A DNA stretch of 35,295 bases. Source: Pokkaliibacter plantistimulans. Lineage in GTDB: Bacteria; Pseudomonadota; Gammaproteobacteria; Pseudomonadales; Balneatricaceae. Below the pieces are notes generated by a model. It made no database searches and had not been told where the DNA came from. It saw nothing but the letters and a program-made list of their open reading frames with translations. The translations under genes were made by a program, and so were the position numbers. Within the stretch, counting starts at the first letter, position 1. The number at the start of each line of letters is the position of its first letter. The stretch lies in assembly GCF_003194385.1 (NCBI RefSeq), contig NZ_LAPT01000088.1, positions 1 through 35,295 of the forward strand, read 5' to 3'. This document shows, in pieces, positions 1 through 7,170 of the stretch.

Positions 1-96
1 CAACGCGCGCGTTACGCGTGGCCTACAAGTCGCGAGGTTGCCCGCAGCAGCTGATGTTTCACTCTGACCAGTGTTGCGGCGACCGGTTGAATCCGC

Positions 97-171
97 CTAG
101 CCTTTCTCGGTCACTAACGCGGCGGCCTCCAGCTTGAACTCTGGAGTAAAGGACTGACGACGTTTGCTCAT
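97..171 (-). pseudogene. Remnant of IS3-family transposase OrfA (N-terminal stub)
   Basis: On the minus strand an ATG at 171 opens a 24-residue frame beginning MSKRRQSFTPEFK and ending at a TAG (97-99). This matches the N-terminus of IS3-family OrfA proteins, in which a helix-turn-helix follows a basic start of the form SKRR.FTPEFKLEAA. A GAGGT ribosome-binding site lies just upstream of the ATG. The rest of OrfA, the frameshift region and OrfB are not readable beyond the stop, so it is a decayed or truncated copy. It lies next to the large accessory gene at 334 and is a trace of past insertion-sequence activity at this locus. Confidence 0.72.
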
Positions 172-333
172 AAACAAGGCACCTCACTGAGCGCGTTAGA
201 ATAACGCTTTACTGAGAGTCCGAAATCATTTAGCTACTACAGTTTCCTTCTGGCGAGCGTTAGAGTCGCTTCTGCAAGGGGGGGGCATGCCGTCTCGGCC
301 ACCACCGCTGCGCCATGTGAAAGGAGAAAAACA
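172..333. other. Intergenic leader of the large accessory gene
   Basis: No gene is visible here. It contains a run of eight G (278-285) and, at 321-326, an AAGGAG ribosome-binding site eight bases before the TTG at 334. The only ATG close by (315) is followed directly by a stop codon. Confidence 0.5.
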
Positions 334-3300
334 TTGAAGTGGATCAGTGCGCTTGAACTAGGGCAGTGGGCCGACACCCTCCAAGGCAGGGATAAAGTTC
401 CCGAACTGGTGGCTGAACTCATCTGGGCAACCGCCTCCCGGGTGCGCCGGCTTCGTTTTTTGCACGGAGACATGGGGCAAGTTCGAGGCTTTGATGGCTA
501 TCTCGACGTCGATGCAACATCCCCGTTCGTGCCCGACGGAAAGTCGATTTGGGAGTTCGGAACCAACGGTGCCGGCAAAACCAAGGCCGAAGGTGACTAC
601 AGCAAACGCACCGAAGAGGTCACTGCTGACGATCGTGCTGAGTGCACCTTAGTCATCGTTTCGCCCAGGACATGGGACACGCCACAGGTAAAAGTTGAGG
701 ACTGGCTTGATGAAAAAAACGAGCTAGGTGAGTGGAAGCGCGTCGTCTATCTTGATGGCCCGTTGCTGGAGGATTGGCTTGCGCAAAGCCCGGCAGTCGC
801 CTCGCGTTGGGCACGGCATGCATTCAGACGCGCCCCCCAACACGGAGTGCTCAGCACGGATGAGTTCTGGGAGTCCTTTTCCCGTCGCTTCGAACCTGCA
901 CTAGTCGAAGATGTTCTACTCGCCGGGCGCGAATTTCAGGCAGAAGACTTGTTGCGAAACCTAGCCCAAGGAAGTGGGCGACTGGCGTTTGCCGCAGACA
1001 CTACAGATGAGGTCATCGCCTTTGCGGTCGCAGCTATCCGCAAAGCGCCCGAGCTGGTGCGCAAGCCGCTGGAAGCACGTACATTGATCGTTGAGACGGA
1101 GGAAGCCGCTCGACACCTAGTTAACACGAGCAACCTTATCTACTTGCCCAGACTGGCCGCGCGCAGCTGTGTTGGAATCCTGAAGACTTCGGGGCCAACA
1201 GTGATAAGTGCCGGAGCAGAGGACAAGAAGAGCGATCATGTAGAACTGGCACGCCCCACCAGTACTCAGCTTGGCAAAGCGTTCACCGGCATGGGTATGT
1301 CTGAAAGCGAAGGGTATAACGCTGCGCGTGCCTGTGGTCGCAGTCTGGCGGTCTTGGCTCGCCAGAAGCCAAGTGGTACCGCTGAATTGCCCTCGTGGGT
1401 CGGCGATGCTGACGCGCTGATACCGGCCATGCTGGCGGGAGCGTGGGTCTGCGATGTTGAACATGATCAACAAGTCCTTAGCTCGCTCAGCCAGAAACCT
1501 TATGACGAAGCCGAGGACGAACTGCTCAGATTCCTAGCCATGCAGGATTCGCCCATCGAGCGCATTGAGAATTTGTGGGCCACCAAAGCTCCAGTCGATG
1601 CGTTTCTACACCTTGCCGATCGGGTTGGGCGCCGGCACCTGGAACAGTTTAAAGCGGCTCTGAACGCCGTTTTCCAGAGCGCTGTGGCGTCGCACAAACC
1701 ACCCACTGCAGACGAACCCTTCCTGCTACTCAGCAAACGCGACCGGGATACTTCTCATAGCGAACAGCTCAGAAACGGGCTGATGACTACGCTGCTACAC
1801 ATGGCCGTTCTGCATAGACATGCCGGATTCACAGTTGCCGGAAGCAATCCGCAAGCCTTTGTAGACGACTTGGTCAGATCGATTCCTGGCCTATCAAGCG
1901 ACTCCACGTTGATGGCCAGTCTGAGCCAGAATCTCGTGCTACTTGCAGAGGCATCTCCAGGCCCTTTTCTTGAGGCCCTCGAGCGTCAGCTTGAGGGCGC
2001 CTCGCCGAGCATCTTGCCCATTTTCGACGAGCATCCTGGAATGCTCACGCCAGTCACATACCACTGCGGATTGTTGTGGGCGCTGGAAGTGATCGCTTGG
2101 GATGCGAACTACTTTGAGCGGGCAGTGCTGTGCCTGGCCAAGCTTGCGGCGATCGATCCGGGCGGCAAGTTAAGCAACCGTCCTATCAATAGCCTGCGCG
2201 CTATCTTCCTCTCTTGGGTGCCGAGCACTTCTGTGAGGACGAAGCGTCGGCTGGCCGTTCTGCAATCCACCGTGAACACTGTCCCGAGCATTGCTTGGCC
2301 GCTCCTCGTCAGCTTGCTTCCCAGATCAGGGGATACCAGCTCGCCAACCGAAAAGCCGAAATTTCGGGAGTATGGGCAGGATCACGGTGAAACCCTGACT
2401 TATGGTTTGGTCTGGGAGAGCGAGGCCAAGATCATTGCGCTGGCGATCGAAGCTGCAGACTCGCTGCCAGAGCGCTGGATCACGTTGATTGAATCATTGC
2501 ATAGCTTCCAGCAGGATCCATTCGAGTCCGCTGTCGAGCGGCTCGGCGAGGTGTTGAGCGTCGCCGACGTTGATAACCGAACGCAAATCTGGAAGGCCTT
2601 GAATGTGCAGGTCAAGCATCACCAGAAGTATTCGAACGCAAATTGGGCGATGTCGGTGGAGCGGATTGAACGCTTGATGCCGCTGATCGACCAGTACGCA
2701 CCCGATACGCTGGTAGAAAAGCATACTTGGTTGTTTGATGACTGGGCGCCACCTGTGGACGGCATTGATGATGAAGGTGCCGATTTTGTCCAGCTCGTTG
2801 AAAATGCCCGCTTGCAGGCCATGACGGCGGTGCGTGAGATGCTCGGCGTTCAGGGCGTCCTGCAGCTGGCGGGCCGCGCTAAGATTTCGCACTTCGTGAT
2901 TTACTCCGCTTTGCGTCTTGAGCTGTCCTACGACGAACTCCTTGCGTTGTTCACAGGACTGCTTGCGAGTGCAGTGCAGGAGCGTGAACTCGCAGCTGGA
3001 GCAGTTATGGCGGACGGGATCGTACGCTTCGAGGATAGGTGGAAAGAGGAGGTTCGCTCGGCTCTTCTGGGCAGTGGCCTGCCTTCTGACTGTGTAGCTA
3101 GGGTGATGGAGCGTATCCCAGAGGATAGGCAGACATGGCTGTACGTCGAATCCTTTGGCAATGAGGTAGCACGAGCTTATTGGACTGAAAAATCACCATA
3201 CCCGCTCGAAGTGAGCACCGATGAGCTGCTCTATGCAGTGGGAAAATACCGAGAGATTGGACGTCCTGTCGCCGCCTTGAGCGCCGTATCCTGTAGACTC

Positions 3301-4098
3301 GGTGAGATTCCGACAGAGGAAGTCGTGTCGCTGTTGATGGACGGCGTTGCAGAGCAAAACGCCAAGACTGGTGCTCGGCTGGCCACAGGTTTCTTTGACA
3401 TTGAAAAGGTCATCAGAGAGTTGGCCGAGCGACCGGACGTGACGCCGGAACAAATGGCGAGCCTGGAGTTTGCCTACCTACCTATGCTGCGCCATGACCC
3501 TAAAGCTTTGCATCGAATGCTGCTTGAGCAGCCGAGCTTCTTCATGCAGATGGTATGTCTGGTTTTCAGGGCTAAGGGGGCAGAGGCAGTGGAAGCCTCT
3601 GCATTGCAGAAGAGCCGTGCCACTACTGCGTATCAATTGCTGAAAAGCTTGAAGTCCCTGCCAGGTCAGACGGATCAAGAGGTTAATCAGGATACCTTGC
3701 TGGCGTGGTGCCTTGAGCTCCGATGCCTGGCAGCGGAACAGAATCGTCAGGACATTACCGATCAGCTGATCGGTCAAGTACTGGCGCATGCGCCAATGAG
3801 CCCTACGGATGGTGCCTGGCCACACGAAGCCGTTCGGCATGTCATCGAGACGATCGCTTCTTCGCATGTAGAGCTTGGGATTCGAATCGAAAGGGTCAAC
3901 ATGCGAGGCGTGTTCTGCAAAGCGTTCGGAGAGGGTGGTGACCAGGAGCGGAGCTTGGCTCAACAAGCACAAGAATGGGCGCAGGCGTCGTTGGACTTCG
4001 TACGTACCCATGCAATGCTCGAGCTTATTGCGCAATCGTGGCTGGAAGATGCTGAACATGCAGACACGATGGCCGCGCAGGAAGCGCTGCGTCATTGA
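334..4098 (+). CDS. Large putative nuclease-STAND-like defence protein (1254 aa)
   Basis: The TTG start is supported by AAGGAG eight bases upstream and by the lack of an in-frame ATG nearby. Residues about 20-115 look like a PD-(D/E)XK nuclease fold: a helix with E24/E28, GFDG (D54), IWEFGT (E74), then a lysine-rich stretch with K82, K84, D88 and K91, and a strand TLVIVSP. Residues 134-160 carry a conserved-looking VVYLDGPLLEDWL segment. Residues about 212-345 have the strand-helix order of a STAND/AAA-type NTPase (LAFAADTTDEVIAFAVAAI, then LIVET, then LIYLPRL, then GRSLAVLAR), but no GxxxxGK(S/T) P-loop is visible. Residues 350-1254 are almost entirely helical, like the sensor repeats of STAND proteins. 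I know similar large proteins only as uncharacterised entries. An antiviral role is inferred from architecture and from the adjoining transposase remnant. It appears to act alone: no partner gene is adjacent. Confidence 0.6.
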   Translation: MKWISALELGQWADTLQGRDKVPELVAELIWATASRVRRLRFLHGDMGQVRGFDGYLDVDATSPFVPDGKSIWEFGTNGAGKTKAEGDYSKRTEEVTADDRAECTLVIVSPRTWDTPQVKVEDWLDEKNELGEWKRVVYLDGPLLEDWLAQSPAVASRWARHAFRRAPQHGVLSTDEFWESFSRRFEPALVEDVLLAGREFQAEDLLRNLAQGSGRLAFAADTTDEVIAFAVAAIRKAPELVRKPLEARTLIVETEEAARHLVNTSNLIYLPRLAARSCVGILKTSGPTVISAGAEDKKSDHVELARPTSTQLGKAFTGMGMSESEGYNAARACGRSLAVLARQKPSGTAELPSWVGDADALIPAMLAGAWVCDVEHDQQVLSSLSQKPYDEAEDELLRFLAMQDSPIERIENLWATKAPVDAFLHLADRVGRRHLEQFKAALNAVFQSAVASHKPPTADEPFLLLSKRDRDTSHSEQLRNGLMTTLLHMAVLHRHAGFTVAGSNPQAFVDDLVRSIPGLSSDSTLMASLSQNLVLLAEASPGPFLEALERQLEGASPSILPIFDEHPGMLTPVTYHCGLLWALEVIAWDANYFERAVLCLAKLAAIDPGGKLSNRPINSLRAIFLSWVPSTSVRTKRRLAVLQSTVNTVPSIAWPLLVSLLPRSGDTSSPTEKPKFREYGQDHGETLTYGLVWESEAKIIALAIEAADSLPERWITLIESLHSFQQDPFESAVERLGEVLSVADVDNRTQIWKALNVQVKHHQKYSNANWAMSVERIERLMPLIDQYAPDTLVEKHTWLFDDWAPPVDGIDDEGADFVQLVENARLQAMTAVREMLGVQGVLQLAGRAKISHFVIYSALRLELSYDELLALFTGLLASAVQERELAAGAVMADGIVRFEDRWKEEVRSALLGSGLPSDCVARVMERIPEDRQTWLYVESFGNEVARAYWTEKSPYPLEVSTDELLYAVGKYREIGRPVAALSAVSCRLGEIPTEEVVSLLMDGVAEQNAKTGARLATGFFDIEKVIRELAERPDVTPEQMASLEFAYLPMLRHDPKALHRMLLEQPSFFMQMVCLVFRAKGAEAVEASALQKSRATTAYQLLKSLKSLPGQTDQEVNQDTLLAWCLELRCLAAEQNRQDITDQLIGQVLAHAPMSPTDGAWPHEAVRHVIETIASSHVELGIRIERVNMRGVFCKAFGEGGDQERSLAQQAQEWAQASLDFVRTHAMLELIAQSWLEDAEHADTMAAQEALRH

Positions 4099-4566
4099 TC
4101 CGCAGTATGCGCGTTGCCAAAATGGTCAGGAGCCAGATCTGCTCCTGATCAATCCAAGTCGGGGCGGATTACCTCATCGGTTATCGCTTGTTGCAGGATA
4201 TAGCACGACAGTACGTCTGTTACCGCTAAGCCAAACAACGGTTTCGACCAGATTATCTCGAAGGAACGTCGCTTGTTGAGCAGTGATCACCTGCTAAGGG
4301 GGAGAGCAGGTGATCACTGCTCATCGGGAAAAACAGTCAAGTGACCGCTTTTAGCCAGAATTGGTTAGTTTCGCAGTGACCTGAGCTGGCTGTTCGCGAA
4401 GCATTAAGGTATCTACGAACTAAAGGCAATTAAAGCTCTTAGTCACATAAAGAAATAGCAGCGCTTTGCCGGGCTTATCCGTCTTACACTGCGAAATTAC
4501 TGGCTGAGGTTTTTCGTGATAGTAGTGCAGATGAGTTGGCAATCTAGGAATGGCAGCTTCCTACCT
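4099..4566. other. Gene-free junction downstream of the large accessory gene
   Basis: No credible gene is seen. An 8-bp stem (TCAGGAGC at 4126-4133, GCTCCTGA at 4141-4148) follows the stop of the large gene, then the strong inverted repeat at 4278-4322. The stretch 4380-4500 is more A+T-rich than the flanking genes. A 6-bp stem (4545-4550/4558-4563) lies just past the luxR stop. This probably marks the boundary between accessory and core DNA. Confidence 0.45.
4278..4322. repeat. Perfect 18-bp inverted repeat with 9-nt loop
   Basis: The left arm GAGCAGTGATCACCTGCT (4278-4295) pairs without mismatch to the right arm (4305-4322), with loop AAGGGGGAG between. There is no T-run on either side, so it is not a typical intrinsic terminator. 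It could be a tract-less or Rho-assisted terminator for the large gene, an extrudable cruciform or a recombination end. Confidence 0.7.
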
Positions 4567-5484
4567 TCAGCCCTGCCTTGTCTGCAAAGCACTCTCCAAT
4601 ACGCCTGGTGATTTCGACAGCGTTCCCATCGCCATTACGTTCTCCGCAAGCATCGAATGATCTGTACTCAGCGGTAAACCGCCCTCCAGACACTTCAGAT
4701 GATCCAGAAACAGCGTAAAGATCTCCGATTGCGTGGAGGTATTGAGCCGGGTGTGGATGTTCTTGCGATGGACCTTCACCGTGCCGGGGCTGATGTGCAG
4801 GCGCTCTGCGATGGCTTTGGTGGAGTAGCCCTGTAGGATCAGCCCGGTGATCTCCTGCTCGCGGCGGGTCAGCAGGCCCTGTCCGAAACTGCTCAGGGCC
4901 TGTTTCATCGAGCCTTCGGCCCGCTCATAGCGGACAAACTCCTTGGCCTGTGCCTGCCAGAACTGGCGCACCAGCGCTTCCACTACCGGAAACACCTGCT
5001 GCAGCGTCTTCATCTCCCGTCGGTTGATACCGCCCAGTGCCGATTTGCGCCCCAGTGACAGGGCGCAGGTCACCTTGGTATCCAGCTGAATCACCAGATT
5101 GATCTCATCGATCAGGTCGAAGTTCTTGTAGCAGCTCTGATAGTACTCGCTGGCCTCGAACGAGTCGGGCGCAATGTCCTTCAACCGGCAGACGCCAGCA
5201 GGCAGTTGCTGACGAATGGCGTTGAACAGCGGATCAAGCACATACGCCTGATCCAGATAAGTGCGCAGGGTGGCGCTGTGCTCAGCAGGATCACTGGGGT
5301 GGAGAATGATGGGCTTGTACGCGGCCTTGTAGGTCACCATCAGGATGGTGTCGAAGTCACACAGCGTTTGCAGGAACTCTTCCAGTATCTGGGGAAAGGT
5401 GCGCAGATGAATGTGATCAATCAGTCGGGCCAGTTCATGCTGGCAGGGGAGCGAGGTACTGGCCTGAGCGCGTCTCAATGTCAT
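4567..5484 (-). CDS. LuxR-type transcriptional regulator beside puuB
   Basis: This 305-residue protein ends in a clear LuxR/GerE DNA-binding domain (about 204-262): LTRREQEITGLILQGYSTKAIAERL, then the recognition helix ISPGTVKVHRKNIHTRLN. The N-terminal 200 residues show no receiver aspartate pocket, no Walker motif and no clear autoinducer-binding signature, so it is likely a one-component sensor with an unknown ligand. An AAAGG lies about ten bases upstream of the ATG. It lies 256 bp downstream of puuB on the same strand, which suggests control of, or response to, polyamine breakdown; that link is inference. A TGTGATCACA palindrome sits about 70 bp upstream of its start. The 45 residues after the helix-turn-helix form an unusual tail of unknown role. 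Confidence 0.85.
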   Translation of the reverse strand: MTLRRAQASTSLPCQHELARLIDHIHLRTFPQILEEFLQTLCDFDTILMVTYKAAYKPIILHPSDPAEHSATLRTYLDQAYVLDPLFNAIRQQLPAGVCRLKDIAPDSFEASEYYQSCYKNFDLIDEINLVIQLDTKVTCALSLGRKSALGGINRREMKTLQQVFPVVEALVRQFWQAQAKEFVRYERAEGSMKQALSSFGQGLLTRREQEITGLILQGYSTKAIAERLHISPGTVKVHRKNIHTRLNTSTQSEIFTLFLDHLKCLEGGLPLSTDHSMLAENVMAMGTLSKSPGVLESALQTRQG

Positions 5485-5740
5485 GTTTTATCAACCTTTA
5501 CCCGCATTCAGCGAGCCATGTACTGGTCTTGAGTCTGATTCAATGGCTTGATTTTGTGATCACAATTAATTGATGTCAAATAGATTTACTACCGCATCTT
5601 GCAGGCAGCGGCTGTTGTGATTGCGGAGTAACAGAGATGGATGCAGTGCATTAAAGACGGGGAGGATGGGGCTGTGGAGGGTATGCCGGGGTGGCAAAGC
5701 CACCGCTGAGGCCACAGCCTGCAGCGGTGGAAGGGGGAAA
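5485..5740. promoter_or_regulatory. puuB-luxR intergenic region with palindrome
   Basis: This 256-bp gap separates the puuB stop from the luxR start, both on the minus strand. It contains the 12-bp palindrome TTGTGATCACAA at 5554-5565 in an A+T-rich setting, a position suited to controlling luxR. No convincing intrinsic terminator for puuB is visible, so some read-through into luxR is possible. Confidence 0.4.
5554..5565. promoter_or_regulatory. Candidate operator palindrome upstream of luxR
   Basis: TTGTGATCACAA is a perfect palindrome about 70 bp before the luxR start. Its core TGTGATCACA recurs at 7152-7161 upstream of puuB. The half-site spacing (none) differs from CRP, whose sites are TGTGA-N6-TCACA. 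The binding protein is unknown. Confidence 0.45.
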
Positions 5741-7024
5741 TCAGATACCCAGTTTGTCGCGCAGTGAGTAGTACCAGGCTCCCATGGCTGTAAAGGGAAT
5801 ACGGAACGCACGGCCGCCGGGGAAGGGATACTGCGGCAGACCTGCAAAGACGTCGAAGCGTTCTGCCTGCCCGGCAATGGCATCCGACAGCACCCGACCT
5901 GCCAGATGGGTGCAGGTCAGACCATGGCCGCTGTAGCCCTGAGCGTAATAGATATTGCCATTGATGCGGCCAAACTGTGGCAGGCGCATCAGCGTCAGGA
6001 GGAAGTTGCCGGTCCAGGCGTAGTCAACTTTGACGCCTTTCAGCTGCGGGAAGGTGGTCAGCATCTTGGGCACGATCAGTGACTCGATGCGGCCGGGATC
6101 GCGGGCGCCGTAGGTGACGCCACCGCCGTAGATCAGACGACCATCACCGGACAGACGGAAGTAGTCGAGCAGGTAGTTGCAGTCTTCCACGCAGTGATCA
6201 TGAGGCAGCAGCTGACGTTGCTGTGCTTCACTCAGCGGCGCCGTCGCGATGACTTGCGTGCCACAGGGCATGGCTTTCTGTTCCAGCTCCGGCAGCAGGC
6301 CCTGCATATAGGCATTCCCGGCGACCACCACAAAGTCGGCAGTGACGGAACCCTGTGCGGTCATTACTTTGGCGCGTGAGCCCTGAACAATATTGATGAC
6401 TTTGGCATCTTCATAGATCACCCCGCCCAGCGACTCAAAGGCGGCGGCTTCACCCAGCGCCAGATTCAGCGGGTGGAAGTGACCGCCTGAGTTATCCAGC
6501 AAGGCGCCGACATAACGCTCGGTGCCGATATAGTGGCGGGTATCACTGGCTGACAGCAGTTCCAGTGCCTTGTGGCCATGGGCTTCCCACAGTGCTTTCT
6601 TGTCTTCCAGTTCGCGAAACTGTTTGGCATTGCAGGCGGCGAAAATACCACCGGGTTTGAGATCACAATTTATCTCATATCTGGCCACCAGCGACTTGAT
6701 GATCTCACCGCCTTCAAAGGCCATCTTGCCCATCTGGCGGCCGACTTCCTGGCCATAATTGCGTTCAATGAAATCGATGTCGCGGCTGTAGCTGTGAACG
6801 ATCTGTCCACCGTTGCGGCCAGAGGCGCCAAAACCAATGCGACTGCCTTCCAGCATGATGACCTTGTAGCCGCGTTCGGCCAGATGCAGGGCTGTGGACA
6901 GGCCGGTGAAGCCAGCTCCAATCACACAGACATCGGCACTGGCTTCGCCCTGCAGGCTGGGGCGCAGGCGGGTGTCATTGGCTGACGCCGCATAGTAGGA
7001 CGTGGTGTGGGTTGGCTTTGACAT
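5741..7024 (-). CDS. puuB: Gamma-glutamylputrescine oxidase
   Basis: This 427-residue FAD-dependent amine oxidase is of the DAO fold. The dinucleotide-binding motif GAGFTG is at 36-41, followed by LEGSRIGFGASGRNGGQ (59-74), typical of PuuB. The C-terminus YPFPGGRAFRIPFTAMGAWYYSLRDKLG closely matches E. coli PuuB, as does the SYYAASAN start, and the length is that of the family (426-427). In the Puu pathway it oxidises gamma-glutamylputrescine to gamma-glutamyl-aminobutyraldehyde with release of ammonia and H2O2. The other pathway genes (puuA, puuC, puuD) are not in the window, so it is an isolated copy; a related polyamine or amine substrate cannot be excluded. GAGG lies eight bases upstream of the ATG, and a sigma-54-like promoter lies just before it. 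A LuxR regulator follows on the same strand. Confidence 0.92.
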   Translation of the reverse strand: MSKPTHTTSYYAASANDTRLRPSLQGEASADVCVIGAGFTGLSTALHLAERGYKVIMLEGSRIGFGASGRNGGQIVHSYSRDIDFIERNYGQEVGRQMGKMAFEGGEIIKSLVARYEINCDLKPGGIFAACNAKQFRELEDKKALWEAHGHKALELLSASDTRHYIGTERYVGALLDNSGGHFHPLNLALGEAAAFESLGGVIYEDAKVINIVQGSRAKVMTAQGSVTADFVVVAGNAYMQGLLPELEQKAMPCGTQVIATAPLSEAQQRQLLPHDHCVEDCNYLLDYFRLSGDGRLIYGGGVTYGARDPGRIESLIVPKMLTTFPQLKGVKVDYAWTGNFLLTLMRLPQFGRINGNIYYAQGYSGHGLTCTHLAGRVLSDAIAGQAERFDVFAGLPQYPFPGGRAFRIPFTAMGAWYYSLRDKLGI

Positions 7025-7056
7025 ACTGAACCTCGGTCTGAAGTGCCCTTACCGGG

Positions 7057-7071
7057 GCGAGCAAGGTGCCA
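7057..7071 (-). promoter_or_regulatory. Candidate sigma-54 (-24/-12) promoter of puuB
   Basis: Read on the minus strand the sequence is TGGCACCTTGCTCGC, matching TGGCAC-N5-TTGC with a single change in the -12 element. The GG and GC dinucleotides have the required spacing. The GC lies about 33 bases before the puuB ATG, leaving room for a short leader with the GAGG site. No enhancer-binding protein gene is in the window. Confidence 0.5.
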
Positions 7072-7092
7072 GAATGAGCGCCTCATTCTGGC
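7068..7092. repeat. 11-bp perfect hairpin in the puuB leader region
   Basis: GCCAGAATGAG (7068-7078) pairs exactly with CTCATTCTGGC (7082-7092) across a CGC loop. It overlaps the -24 element of the candidate sigma-54 promoter. It could be a tract-less terminator for the upstream antiporter gene or an operator; there is no U-tract on either side. Confidence 0.5.
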
Positions 7093-7151
7093 TACGATCC
7101 GTTGTACGATACCTTTACTTTCCGCTGACGCCTATACCCATCAGGGGATAG

Positions 7152-7161
7152 TGTGATCACA
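7152..7161. promoter_or_regulatory. Candidate operator palindrome upstream of puuB
   Basis: TGTGATCACA lies about 130 bp upstream of the puuB start and repeats the core of the site at 5554-5565 upstream of luxR. The distance would suit an upstream activator site. The binding protein is unknown; the adjacent LuxR protein is one possibility. Confidence 0.4.
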
Positions 7162-7170
7162 TATTGCGGT

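Noticed and set aside
1-96. Possible second transposase fragment on the minus strand (readable segment VRVKHQLLRATSRLVGHA)
   Set aside because: Too short and not matched to any family I know; it is also truncated by the window edge.
3875-4279. 134-codon plus-strand frame at the end of the large gene
   Set aside because: Mostly out-of-frame reading of the large gene; the unique part past 4098 has no family resemblance or start signal.
4278-4322. Calling the 18-bp inverted repeat an intrinsic terminator
   Set aside because: No U-tract on either strand; kept as a repeat only.
5554-5565. CRP binding site
   Set aside because: CRP needs TGTGA-N6-TCACA; here the half-sites abut with no spacer.
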